From Baylisascaris procyonis (taxonomy: Eukaryota; Nematoda; Chromadorea; Rhabditida; Ascarididae), in NCBI GenBank assembly GCA_037389465.1, contig JAZARR010000159.1, positions 4,691,501-4,755,500 on the forward strand: a stretch of 64,000 nt of DNA. Direction: 5' to 3'. The notes under the pieces were generated by a model. That model worked only from the letters and a program-made list of their open reading frames with translations, ran no database searches and was not told the origin of the DNA. Shown piece after piece: positions 46,310 through 58,900 of the stretch (position 1 is the stretch's first letter; the number at the start of each line of letters is the position of its first letter). Both the position numbers and the translations under genes were made by a program.

Positions 46310-46402
46310 AATGCCCACGTTGAATACAGGGAAGGGCAAATTGAAATATTCCCAAAAGGGGAATATCGGAAAAGCCGTGTACAATCCTATAACAAAGAAT
46401 CA
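46310..46402 (+). repeat. Two-copy dispersed repeat, copy 1
   Basis: Matches copy 2 at 50568-50660 in the same orientation. Similarity extends weakly upstream (ATCGAAATGACT at about 46173 and TTTAACGAT). One frame reads NAHVEYREGQIEIFPKGEYR then KSRVQSYNKE. The centre (46346-46366) forms an 8-bp hairpin, ATATTCCC/GGGAATAT. Confidence 0.75.
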
Positions 46403-47219
46403 AATCAAGTTTGATCAAGCGATATTGCAATGATTTCAGGTCAAAATTTTTTAACTTGGTAGTGTAATTAGATTGATATGAACCCTAAGCGTTTCTTGAT
46501 ATCTTCAACATTGTGGTAATAGAATCCAAGGAAACCATAGCAGAGTATAGTATTGCAAACTTAGTTGACAGTAAGTAATGATAATGCTAGAGTAATAATA
46601 GGTCTTCGGATAATGTCAAAATATTCTGGTAATTTTTGATAACGTCAAAAATATTCTAAAAAAAAAGTAGTAATTCATTTTTGATAGCTGGAAAAGCTCG
46701 CCTTTGTCTTCGCTTGATATTAAAGGAAAGAGATGCAGAGGAGAGCAATATATCGTGGATATTCAACAACTAAAACTCAGTTATACTACTGACTCTCGTC
46801 TTTTTCAGTGTGAAATCTTCCGCATCAAACAATAATTAGGAGAGCGGAAAAGCAATGCTTTCTAGAACAAATGAAGGCTGTCCGTTGGTATTGTTGAGCT
46901 GGGGAATTAAAAAATTTATTCAAATTTTTTTTTTAAATTTTCCTACAGAAGCGTTAAGTGGCTCGATACGGTTTATGCTGATACGCTTGAGCATGTTTCT
47001 GTTTCTCCTTCGCAGTCGCGCATTATGGCGCTTTGATGCTTTTTCGTCTGCCATTGGTATCTATAAGTCATGACCACTTTGCATTTGAGGCATTCAGGGT
47101 GCGTTCATTAAGCAAAAATCGTTTGTGTTTTATTCCAGAATTTTCCGACTCATAAAGTTTCGTTTTCGTATAAGGAGAGGAGCGAAAAGTCACCTTTGTT
47201 AGCATTGTTTCGAGCATTT

Positions 47220-47700
47220 TTCATCCCCTCTTAAGGTAGATCAGTCGGCTATAGATCAAGTGGGAATAGTGCGTCTTCTAAGATAAGTCAGAGAAAGTCA
47301 AGAACCTACAAGCAGATCAAACGACTACCCACCATGGGTCGTGAGGCTAGTCTGAGGCAGAATCAAGGGGATGTAAAAGGGATTGATGTGCTGTCGTGTT
47401 CATTCCAGCTTCTAGACTGGTCTTAAGGCCGAATGGGCCTACGTTTGACCGTTGTAGTGCGCGAGGTGACCGGCGGCAGCGTGAAGTTCAACTGCGGGAT
47501 CGTGCTCGCGATTCGGGCTATCCAGGTATCCCTTCTTGTTTGTCACTTTATTCTATAAGTGCGATAAACTGTTCACCCTTATACCCGTGCCGTCTGGCAG
47601 TTTAGTCAACCGCATCTCGACAGAAGGTGCGGATCCTCAAAGAGACCTGGACGATTAGACGAGCCAAGGGAGCTAACCCTTACACCCATCACTGAGCTTG
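47220..47700. other. GC-rich island of unknown nature
   Basis: About 480 bases of balanced base composition in an AT-rich region. The plus strand has MGLRLTVVVREVTGGSVKFN then CGIVLAIRAIQ before a CAG|GTATCC donor; the minus strand is also open. A repeat element or an unannotated exon would both fit. Confidence 0.3.
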
Positions 47701-47823
47701 TGATTTTTTATTTTTAACTTGAGCTGATGTCTTTTCCACTGTTCTACAGAAAAATCATTGATAAACCTGATGAAAGTATCTGTTCTGTCGCTTCGATGAG
47801 CATCAGGGAATGAAGCAGGAGAA

Positions 47824-48085
47824 ATGCATTTTTGTGCTTACGAATATTGTGCGCGTAGCCAACGAAAGATGAATGCAGCAGGAATAGATACGTTGATTAA
47901 ATGCAATGCTGTCTTCGATTCGACGACACCATCAACCAACCATAAAACTACATGCAAATTACCTATTGAAAAATGCAACACGCTGTCAGGTGATGGACTA
48001 ATTGCGCACCCTAAGGTTACAGCCTATCACTTAGCAACTGATAAGCTGATGAGTGGTGATAAACTTATCACTGCCATTTTTGTCC
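47824..48085 (+). CDS. Possible first coding exon of an unidentified plus-strand gene
   Basis: An ATG-started frame of 87 codons ends at a perfect donor (TCC|GTAAGT, phase 1). Encodes MNAAGIDTLIKCNAVFDST, TPSTNHKTTCKLPIEKC and AHPKVTAYHLATDKLMSGDK. An acceptor or trans-splice-like site (CCACTGTTCTACAG) lies about 75 bases upstream, followed by short upstream ATGs. No downstream partner exon was identified and the family is unknown. Confidence 0.3.
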
Positions 48086-50041
48086 GTAAGTATTCCCAAA
48101 TTTGCATCTCAGTGGATCCACTTCCAAAGCTTGCAATTCAGTGTTATCATTTCTCATTCATTAACTAATATGGTGGTAGAAGCACATATAGGCGAATTGA
48201 CTGACATTGATCTCTTCCAAGCCTAAGATTCATAAATATCAATTTGTAAAAATATGTCTGTTCGAGCCAAATTCAAACTGCATTCATAAAATGAAATGTG
48301 TCCAATAATATTGAAGATGCTTCAGTGAAAATTTTTTTTGAAAGTAATTTTACTCATAAAAATAACGACGAAATGAAATTTTTTAATCGTTGAAGAAAAT
48401 TGCTAGATATGAAACGATTAGCACTTTTCTGAAGATATATCAAAGCAAACATTTCGGCATATCTCACCGCTCTTCATTTTTCGCAACAAATGAGAGCCCT
48501 TTTTCTTATAAGTTCGTTCGATTCAACTTTTATGCTATAACGAAGTTGTATTTCTTATTTTTTTTATAAATAGGTTTATTCGGCACCTTTAGTCATCGTG
48601 TTTTATTTTATTTTTTATTTCGTGAACGCAATTTCTACATTCATTTTGTGAAAAGCACGTGAATTTTTCCAGAAGAACTTCAATGAAAATAAATGCGAGA
48701 TGATTTTTTAGAAAAAAACAACATAAGAAGAATTTTTCGATAGAACTCTATAGCGGGCGAATTTTCTACACTGCGATGAAATCAATACACGAAATCCATA
48801 TTCCTTAAGAAATCCGTTAACATGTAATGCTGTTTTATCTATTCCATTGTTTTACCTACGCGGTGCAGATGCTTAGAAATGAGTTTTCTTATGGGCAAAA
48901 TAAAACGGAAATGAGACAAAGCGTATAAATATAAATGTAAAGGAGCCTTACCCGATCGGTTGAATAGATTCTTAAAAGCGTTTGGACGCTTTATGATGGT
49001 TGCACAATAGTGTTTCACAATGAGTGCTACTCAAATTTACAAAACAAAAGCTGAATGAAGCATTATTCTGCTGCATATTGCAAATTAACCAAAATAATTT
49101 AATACGACTTATTCCATAATTTCACTATCCCAATGAATTTTTTTTTTTTTTTTTTTTGTGTTGTTATGAGCCGATAGTTGAAAGAGAAGCAGTTGATCAA
49201 ATCTGCGCAAAGTTGATTTTTGTAAAATTGTGCAGATAAAATGACGTAAATTTTTCTAAAATTATGAACTTTGTGGCGTTCCCACACTATAATAATTTTA
49301 CACTTTTCTACTAAAATCGTTTCAGTGTGTTCCAATGGATTGTGGTGGAGTGGTGGTTTGTGTTGACTATTTGGTGGATGATAATGAACGCTAATGAGTG
49401 CCACATTTAGTGCATCTCAATCGTTCATTTCTCATTTATTTTGTTCACCAATATAATTTCTGACCACCCTTTTCCGAATTTTTCTTTTTTTTTTATTTCG
49501 AATTGGTACAAATGATTTGTGGTTTTTCTAAGTGGAATGACTCTTTTTAGGTCTATATTAGGCTTCAACGATTGAAAACGCATTTGCTTAAGGAATCGCT
49601 TTTCAGATTGCAAGTGGTAATAAGGAATTATTCGTCTATCGATAAACGTTCAAATAATTATAAATGAATCGTCATGTAGCTCTGGTGATGTTTTAAAATC
49701 AAATCACTGAAAAAGATTTTATTACTTAACCTGGAATTTTTTTTTTTTTTTATAATTTGCAAAGGTTGTTTTCCACTCAAACGGCAAGATATAGTTCAAT
49801 TTCGTTTAATCTCTCAAGTTCCCTTCTTTTGGTGCTCATTGTTAAAATATGGCGAGATGAAAGCGAATGTTTTTGATTGAAATGATCTATGATCAGTGCG
49901 CAACTGTTTATTATTTGAAAAGGCCGATAATCGAAAGAGGAATTGATTGTAAAGAACAGCGGCCAGTTGACATTACAACAGCTGTTAAGTGAAACTATCG
50001 ATACATTTTAAACTACGCATTTGATCGCGAATTCTCCTAAC

Positions 50042-50237
50042 CAGGATCAGCTTTTGTTAATTGCTCTTTGCCCATATCGCTCCGAAAAGCATCTGTTCTG
50101 TGTGATAGAGGCATAGCTTTAATAGCTACGCGTTTGCCCGTCACTTGCTGTACGAAATTCTTCACGGGTAGATTTATTGCAAATTGATTATTTCCTAAGG
50201 GATCATTTGTAATGCTCGAGTAACTGCCGGAGCTAAT
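50042..50237 (-). CDS. Possible exon with a kinase-like VAIK motif
   Basis: Minus-strand frame of 65 codons, acceptor GTTAAAG, donor CCTG|GTTAGG. Encodes ISSGSYSSITNDPLGNNQF, AINLPVKNFVQQVTGKRVAI and KAMPLSHRTDAFRSDMGKEQ. TGKRVAIKAM resembles kinase strand beta-3 with its ATP-binding Lys, and SSGSYSS weakly recalls the Gly-rich loop, but two of the loop's glycines are missing and the spacing is long. It opposes the T-rich (plus-transcribed) trend of the region. A divergent kinase or a pseudogene is possible. Confidence 0.28.
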
Positions 50238-50325
50238 CTTTAACATATGTTAACATCTGAAGACCTGATTGCTACTTCACGTTCTGCTTCTCTATTCAAA
50301 GATATCTGATGCAGGCGCATTTTTC

Positions 50326-50326
<1 letters not shown>

Positions 50327-50390
<64 letters not shown>

Positions 50391-50392
50391 TT
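50327..50392. repeat. (ATTT)n tetranucleotide microsatellite
   Basis: About 16 units of TTTA/ATTT, directly upstream of dispersed-repeat copy 2. Confidence 0.97.
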
Positions 50393-50567
50393 CCAAAACT
50401 TTGAAGTAGGAAGACATGCAAACTACAAATTCAATAGCTGAGAGTAGCAGTAGAGCGTATATTCATCGAAATGACTCAAGCAAAATTTGAAAAATGAAGG
50501 TGAGGGTCCATTAACGATATCGGGATGGAGTGGGTTCAAAACTTACACGTTTTGGCGAATTGGAACT

Positions 50568-50660
50568 GACGCTCACGTCGACTGCGGGGAAGTACAAATT
50601 GAAATATTCCCGAGAGCGGAATATCGGAAAAACCGTGTTCAATGTTATAGCAAGGATTTA
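50568..50660 (+). repeat. Two-copy dispersed repeat, copy 2
   Basis: Same frame reads DAHVDCGEVQIEIFPRAEYR then KNRVQCYSKD, aligned to copy 1 without gaps. Changes are largely conservative. The hairpin (50604-50624, stem ATATTCC/GGAATAT) is kept with a different loop. Origin unknown; a transposon-encoded or exon-derived piece is possible. Confidence 0.75.
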
Positions 50661-50699
50661 AGTTCACAACATTAAGTTTATAACAGGAAATTTTACAGA

Positions 50700-53600
50700 G
50701 GATTACTTTTTATGCCACTTGACAACAAATTTTGCAACAACTTCCAACACCTTCACTTACATCGTTTGTTCGCATACCTGTTGGTTTTGCCAAAAGGTAT
50801 ATGATTCATAATGCAACACAGTTTGCTGGATCACTCTCGTATTTCTGATGTATTTGTAATAGGAATGTTCATAATACCTATGTGCTTATTTTCTTTGATA
50901 AATGACCGAGACCTTCTGTCTTCTCCGAGTTTCGAGGGGAGTCTTCACTGAAACAAACTTTTGCATTATTGCAAGATTTCGAGGAAAGGAGGGCGACTTT
51001 ATAGTTCCAGGGTGTTTTCATTTTAAACGCGCTTTCTTATGGATGGTCTTTGGAGGCGTTGGAAATGGCCTTCCTATTAAGTCCAATTCCCAAAGAGTCA
51101 TCTATTCAAGTTTTTCGTTCTATTTATTGGTATCAAGCAAGGTATTCTATTAAGGAAATGCGTTTCTCATTCCGATGCCTAATATATTAATACAACCATA
51201 AGCGGTGAAATCATAGTAATAGAGGTGATATTCACTACAGAGCACAGGTAGAGTACGACACCCTGTTACAAGAAGCGGTTCTCTAATGCATTGTATCCAA
51301 AAATAAACGTATTGAGATTATATAAAAATGAACTCAAAAATTTATTAGCTGTGATACCATTATTTTTTGTCGCCTTTTCCTGCAAACTGAAATATGCACA
51401 AAGTTCGCAATCGTTTGAAACCAAAATTCCAAGCGAAATTCTAACACAAACGATACAAGGCATAACATGCAAACGAAAGTTCTCGATAGTATTTTTCAAG
51501 GCATTCAGTAAAATTCGAAGCGGATCAAACGCGATGACTTTCAAAAGATGTGCGGAAATAATCGAGCTTCCTGCGCAATATGGGTTTTTTTTTTCGCTGA
51601 ATGCGAAATTACATAACTTGCAATTACACCAATATAGAGAAGTCTCGGCCGCTGCCGAATACAGTCTGTGATTCCTTACAGCTTCTTACTTTCTATTATA
51701 GGATCTTTACAGCTCCGGTTACAAGTTGAAAATAGCACGTGCTCCTAATTGTTGATGCGAGCAGCGGGTGGATGAGCGTGAACAATTAACCTCACATAAC
51801 ATGACCACACATCCAGTTCAACATGTGAAGAAACCGAGGCAAGCGCTGAGTTACTTCCGGCTACCTTTGTCGAAAAAATTCGCATGACACTTTTAATGCA
51901 ATTTTTTGAGCACTCTAGCAATCATTTTTTTTTTACAGATTTTCTTCTTATTCGTCACGAATAGAGGTTGTCGAGCTCCTCTTTCTTTTCACATTTAAAA
52001 GCCTTCTTCATTCTGCAGCTCTAGGCATATTAAGCGATATGTGCATTTTGGAGCGAAAGCATTGAATATTTCCCTAAGTATTCCATCTATTTTTCACCCT
52101 TCCATTATAGCAGCACTCCTTCTGACCAAAGTTCAGGTAATAGATAACAAATTGAAAAGTAGCCAAAGTCTGCACTACTGCAAGATGTATATTGTGAGTT
52201 GTAAGTGAATGGCCATCAAGATGTGATATCGGTGTCAAATGACAAAATGGTCAAAACACAAACACGAAAGAAAACATGAAAGGATATTGGCTAAGACGTT
52301 CTAAAGAGAGCGGACAACAAGCGGTGAAGTTCATGCCTTAAAACAAATATTCTGAATTTCAAACTTCTTCGTTTTCATTCACCTGTTCAGTAACGGCTTA
52401 GCACGGACATAACACGCACACCGAACAGGTAAAATTTTCCTATCTGTGATGAACACAACGAAATCTAAAACAGAAAACTTCTCCAAAGGAAAGTGCATAA
52501 TAAATATAAGAATCTTCATAGTTTCAGCAACAAATGCTGATTAAATTCACTCTTTTGGATCACTTGCTCTTAATCACACAAGAGATTGCTGTAGCGCACG
52601 CAAAAGTTCGCATACTTGAAGTTGATCTATGGTGTAGATGAACAAAGCCAAAGTTGTTGAAAGACGGACATAGAGCATTACAGTGGTTGGTGAATGAATC
52701 GAAAAAGCAGGCAACGAAAATCATGCTATTGCCCTTAGTTGTACACAGAAAAGAGTGAAAGTTCAAATATTGCGGTGGTGTCATATAATTTTTCCACTAA
52801 ATGCTTTTAAGAGTGTTTGAAGAAGCAACAAGAAGCAGCTGCAAATACTCAGCAAAAATTGTACATATGCAAGCGTCTTGTATATAGTAGCTGCCGAGTT
52901 ACTTTAAATTTTAAGAAGTAACAGTTAAAACATGTTACCACAAAGTTAGCGCATATCGAAGTATTTGAACAAGTAAAAAAAATTATGAAAAATTTCGTAA
53001 AGAATTGATAACCTGTCACGAATTATCAGCAATTCTTTTTTAAAGCCTATAAAGTAAATAACGAGGAATCCGAACTATTACAGATTTACTATCATCGCTG
53101 TAAATAGCTCATTCTGCTAAGTAAAAAGTTGCAAGGAATCGACTGTCTATGTTCAACAGCTGCCGAATTTCTAACGCAACTTCGCAGCCGTCTGAGTTTT
53201 TTTTGTTTTTTTTTTTTCCAAAAATTTTTTCACGAATCTCTAACCTTCAGCTTCATATCCTTATTGTAAAATGAGACTTCTTGCTTTCGTGAGCTTCTCA
53301 GAAACCATCTGCTCAAACTATTGAAGACAGTTTGAAGAATATGACATGCTCGACCCGAACATCATTTCATGCTCTTTTCCGACTCCAACCTCTTATGCAA
53401 AATAGTGTTTAAAAAGACAGTTTCGTCGCTCCAGCTAGGTTAATTCGTCCTAATGTACTATTAGATTTCAAATGATTGAATAATCATTAAAATTCTTCGG
53501 TAATTTTTCAAACGTTAACGGTAGGCACCCAATAAAGACCAGCCAATCAATACCATTAATTGAGGAGACAACGAATCAGTCATAAGCATCAGTCGTCATT

Positions 53601-55000
53601 ACGCTTGAGATTCTAAAATTAGTAAAGTGGAAAGCAAACAAGTGCGGTGAACACTTCAAATATTAGCATCGTTTCGCAATAGACAACTTCCTGATGAATA
53701 CACTGATTTACTAATCTTCACTAATGAATATTCTGTTTTCGAGATTTCATAAGGTAATTTGATAAAAGGCGTTAAATAGGTCGATTTTCGATTGTATCGG
53801 GAGTTAACTCAAGAAAAATAAAATTTGATTCTGTAATTACATCAATGCTCAGAAGTGATTTCTCTCAATGACGTGTTATATAATCGAGCTTTTAGGATGT
53901 CTCTTTTTAAAGTAATGGATATTGGCTTCCTTCGTTTCTGTTGCATTGGATAATGTCTTCTTTCTTCTGAAAGCATTTACTTGCCTATCTTTTATTCATT
54001 TCTATAGAGGTACGATGTGTTTAAGGATTAAACGAAATATGTGACAATGTTACAAGAGATTAGCACTAAAAAGCATGCAAGAAGTGAATTTTTTTTCAAG
54101 CTGTTTAGCTGACTAAAGATTTTTTTTTCTATCAGAAATGTAGCACTTATTGAGAATAGAGAACTGCTGAAACGGAGGCAAGAAGAAATAAAGTAGGCAT
54201 GTTTTCGCGATAAATTTGAAGGCAATCTATTGATGAAATCATTCAAGGTGTATGACAATTTTTTGCACACCTTGACTTCTAAGCAGCTGTTTTTTTTTTG
54301 CTTCTACTGACGAGTGCACAATGTAGCAAGAGGAAGTGGAGCACTCTAAACTGGAACCCTTGCCAAATAATTGTCGCTAATTTCCTCTCGGTCTTTAGCT
54401 GAAATCACCCGAAAACTTTCATCACTTTCGGCGTATTTTTTGTGTATCATTTTTTTTGGTTCCGTCTTCTCAAGGCCATTTTCGGTATATTCGCTATATT
54501 CCAAACCTGCTCCCTCATTGCTGCTTCACTTTAAAACATTCTGCCTACGTTGATCGTGTCGGAAACGTTTATAACAATCGAAATGTGGCGCTTCCAACAA
54601 GGCGGCTTAAGGCTGTCATGGAGATGTGATGTGGTATACGGTCGTAGTTGCGGTATTTCTCCGAAAAATGACTTTTGAAATAACTGTGCCTGGCCTCTGT
54701 TATCTCTTTTCGGAGGGCTATGATGCTCCGCCTCCAGCAGACAATGATAAAATACCCAATACTTAGTCCATTGTGGAGAGCGATATTTTTTTCTCTGTCT
54801 TACAATAGAAAAGTTGCAATTTTGCGCTGTTGCATGTAACGCGAATGAGAATATATTTCTGTTCATAGGAAAATTGTCAAAAGACGTGTGAAAATAATTC
54901 GATCCGAACACGGAACGTATACTTCTAAGTATTTCGGAAATAATTGCAGCAGATTTGACAATTTCTTCTGGTTATTCAAATGTTCTAAGATAATGCTGAA
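50700..55000. other. T-rich region without firm genes
   Basis: Contains two 126-codon chance-level frames (51291-51671 plus; 54531-54911 minus) without family features, poly-T runs and nothing else I can support. Confidence 0.4.
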
Positions 55001-55057
55001 AATACTTGATAATAATTAGGTGTACACTGTTTTGTTTTCGAACATTGCTATTGGCAG

Positions 55058-55291
55058 GTGGGATTGTTGCGATTCGGCGCTTATGGGGTTGTTTACAAAT
55101 TTCTGGGTGCGGCTAGTGGAGAGTGCACTCATCATACATCGTTCGCTGATGTGTATTCGGGTGTCGATTCACCATTATGTGCACTAACAGCTCACTCATC
55201 ACTTTCATCCTTTCTAACATATTTTTACATTTTATCTTTGATATTTCATATCGAAGTTTTCTTCAGAGTGATTTTTGAGAAACCTCTATGA
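55058..55291 (+). other. Open frame with a GAYGVVYK motif after a splice-acceptor-like site
   Basis: Follows GCTATTGGCAG. The frame encodes LLRFGAYGVVYKFLGAASGE then CTHHTSFADVYSGVDSPL. GAYGVVYK with a following SGE matches a protein-kinase Gly-rich loop, yet the expected VALK strand does not follow. A second frame is also open for 40 codons. Either a relic or chance. Confidence 0.2.
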
Positions 55292-55786
55292 TTCAACTAT
55301 TATAATAAACTTACATATGAAGAAATATTTGATAATAGGCTTTCTCCGAAATCATTCTCGCTCATTGTGCTTATTATTCAATTGAGCCCCAAGAATGTGG
55401 TGGATTTTTAAAATCGCTTCTCATAGAATCAATCTTTATACATCGCAGAAAACTGCTCTAAAAGCGGAGTATTACAGTGAATTTATAAACATTTTGTTTT
55501 TCTTTTTTTTTTTCATCATTAGACTGTTGAGTTTTCACCCATCGAAAATCAAAATTGATATGATCGGCTTTGGTGTAATACTTATCGAAGATTGCATATA
55601 ATATTGCAAGTAATACTTGTAACTTTTCCCACCCTTATTAAAAGTAATCTATGATCGATTACGGTTGATGTCTCGAAAGCTGGGTTGTAAAAAATTCTGA
55701 ATTGCTTGTTTTTCATCAACCTTCTTGCACATACTGTGGAGAAGATTCGCACTTATGTTGCTTTTGATAAATTCTGCTGTTTTCAG

Positions 55787-55999
55787 TCAACTCTTTCGGC
55801 AATGCCCCGTTGTAGGTTTCTTGTTCAGAAGGTGCTGACTGCATATCACGTCTTCTTTTGTTCGCCTTCACCTTTTGATGGCCGCAAAAACGATGAAACG
55901 ATCCCATTTGTGCGAAAAAATCCAGCAATTTATGAGAGTACGGCTACCAATCAAAAAGTTTCATCTGTCACTACCTTTGAGCCTGTTAATTTTCAGTAA
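55787..55999 (+). CDS. Possible terminal exon of an unidentified plus-strand gene
   Basis: Acceptor TTCTGCTGTTTTCAG, then 70 codons in phase 0 and TAA. Encodes STLSAMPRCRFLVQKVLTAY, HVFFCSPSPFDGRKNDETIP and FVRKNPAIYESTATNQKVSS. GC content is above the flanks. Not recognised; no upstream partner was fixed. Confidence 0.3.
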   Translation, partial: STLSAMPRCRFLVQKVLTAYHVFFCSPSPFDGRKNDETIPFVRKNPAIYESTATNQKVSSVTTFEPVNFQ

Positions 56000-58900
56000 A
56001 AGGAACCCGATTTATTTGCATACATAATGCTGCGAATTATAAGATGACGCACAGTATTTTTCTATGCACTGAAATTGTTTTGCGACTAGAATAACTGCGT
56101 CACATGATAGAACGACTTTTAAATGCTTCTTAATAGTTGACTATTAAGGTGTTCATTTTTCTCTCCTGAGTACCTGTACAGCTGGAACAGGTTTTCTAGA
56201 CGTTTTGTAATGTCGCTTAATTCAATAATTTTTACTGCAATGCTGCTTTCTTCTATTTGCTTCCAAAGGAATAAGTTTTCTTTGTTTTGTTTTAAAGCAT
56301 TCTTTGCACCTTGCTCATTCAGTTCCTTCGCTCGGTTTATTTCATTCTTTCTTTGTAATTATGAAAACGGTCAGTTTTCATAGGTTCATTAGGGTTGTTG
56401 ACGGCGACGGAATAGGTTGAAAAGGTATGCAGGGAAGAGAGAACGCAATGAGGACAACTGTTCCTGCAATAAATTCACCGTCAGCCCTGATTACCTTATG
56501 AAGTTCCATGGTATAGCGCAGTACGATATAAACTCTCTGAACTGAGCGTTTAAAAACGCCTATCTGAGACAACTATCATTCAAAGCATTGAGATTTAGCA
56601 AAAGAAGCGTTTTCAATGACGACCTTATGTTGAAAATCATTTTCGATGCATGGACAACAATAAGCAGCTTTGATGGAGAACGGTTGTTGAATTTTTTCAT
56701 TCTTTAGGCGTCGCTCATCCATTCGTTTATTCAGTAGGACTGAGATCTTTGGTAGCATTTTCGACGTTGATACAATGAAGATGATAATGATGGAAAGTGT
56801 TTGTGCTAATTTTGACGTTTTGTTTTTTTATTTTTTATTTTTTTATACATAGAAAGTGGAAATTTCACTGAAAATTGAGTTGAATTGAATCGTCTTTATT
56901 CATACGAGTGAAGTAAATTTCATCTGTCAGTAAAAATATACATCAACAAGTCATTATTATAAATGTTTATGTACGAATATATGTGCACATCAGTTATGAT
57001 TATTCGTATTAAAAAAAGCAAGAAAAAATAGAACAAAGAATAGCGAATAAATTTTTGGCACTCAGAGAAATGAAAAAGAAATGCTTATGATATATAACGT
57101 CAGAAAGGAGGGGAGGAGGACATACATCCTGTTCAATAGATAGAATCAGAAAAATGAGACATGATAAGATACGATTGATGAATAAAATCATCATTATGTC
57201 ACGAATAATTCATAAAACGCACCATTTAGTATGCAGAAAATAGGATGGTGCAGCGGTAATTCTGAGTGCTAACAATATAGCATCAAAATAAACAAGCTAC
57301 TCAATATATAATATAGGGTGAGCAAGAACGAGCATCGTTGAACACGAAAATTGAATACGAATTCCTCTCGTAATATATTCCTATTTGATGTGAGATAGTT
57401 ACTATTTCCATTGCTCATACATATGCCGCGCTGCTATCAGAAAGCAAGGGCTTTTCATTTCTTCAATTCATTTTTCACTGTAATATTTTAATGAGCGCAT
57501 GCGGGTACAACTAAAATGGTAATTACTGAATTACACCTCCTTTCTAGGAAATTCGGGAAATATTGTTGAATATTATGGATATTGTGAGCACTGTAATGAA
57601 AAAATCGCTTCACAGGAGAAATTACTACTGTAAAATACTTTGTAATTTTTATGCTTTGAGATGCCCTATCCATCAAAAAATATTTTATATGCAGTTATAT
57701 TGTTCAATTTCATTTGTGTATTTTCTCGATTTACGAAATCGAATTTTTCTTTCGAACCGGTTCAGTGGCGCTCAAAAACTTCTGAAAAAAAAAACTATAA
57801 GTGATGTCTCACTTCGTACTCCTCTGTTGTCGAGGTCACTTTGCAGATGTCTGTTACAGATCTATGGGAAGATGCAAGAGAAGTAGCGATTACTCATGTT
57901 TCTTGAACTTTTTCATTCCATCTCGTTTGGCATCCTTACATTTCGTCACGAAGAGAACAATGTCAAATTTATCGTTTTTCCCATTGTTTGACTTCTGGAC
58001 ATCACATTCTAACGATATTGTATATCAATTATATTACTGTATTTCATTAATGATGAATAAAGGCGGAACGAATCATTTCAACCTTTAAGTTTGCACTGAA
58101 TAACTTTTAAAATATTGATGAGCAATTTATTTCAACGCTTCTTTCATCATCACTGACTATGTCAGCAGTAAATTAATACCATCTGAAGTGATTTTTCTTG
58201 CTTAAGTCGCTGTGTCGAGATTTTTCATTTTATCAGCTGAGTTCAAACAATGTTTGAATCCTATCCTCTTTCAGTCATTCCCTTTCCTTTGAATTAAAAT
58301 CGTTATTTAAAGAACGGTATCGAGGGGCCTTACATTGAAAAAACCCTATAATGATGTCTGATTGATTTCTTTGAAAAGAATTACATATGCGAAAATAATT
58401 TACAGTAATTCATTTTCCCTAATTTCCTGGCTAATATTGAAAACGATAGCAAAAATCGGAATTCGGTACATCTTTGAAAATTTTCTGTGGATTATTTTTG
58501 ATAGTATTGAATATTAAGTTTATGCAGCTGCTGCCAATAGAACAACCACGAAAGCCTATCCTTGTTTCTTTTTTGTCATTTAAGCTCAAAGCAGCAGCAG
58601 TTGCACCAATACTTCTGTGGTTTATTTTTATTTCATTGTAACTGACATAAAGTGTAGTAGCTCATTTGGCGAGAGTGTATTGTGTAAATGAAATTATGCA
58701 GTGAAAGTACACTCGGCATTCGAGATGCGTTTATAGCGATATATGCATCGTTTATTTGCTCGTTTATGAATACCTATTTAGAAATTGTTTTTAATTGCAT
58801 AAATTAAAAAGCGCAACCAAAAAAAAAGATCATAACAGCTTTCGTTAATTCGAATCAAAATGAAATATTTCATATCAAAGTCTGATCGTAATGTTAATAA

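Noticed and set aside
49425..49613. Minus-strand frame with KRFLKQMRFQSLK and TTNHLYQFE, reminiscent of a kinase alpha-C/beta-4 region
   Set aside because: Phase does not connect to the 50.1-kb exon, no usable donor, and the same bases look like an acceptor on the other strand.
51291..51671. 126-codon plus-strand open frame
   Set aside because: No family motif, overlaps an antisense frame of similar length and lacks splice signals.
52560..52784. Minus-strand open frames including YTIDQLQVCELLRALQQSLV
   Set aside because: Two competing frames and no acceptor; not distinguishable from chance.
54531..54911. 126-codon minus-strand open frame
   Set aside because: No splice signals, no family motif and unusual composition; length is possible by chance in this low-complexity context.
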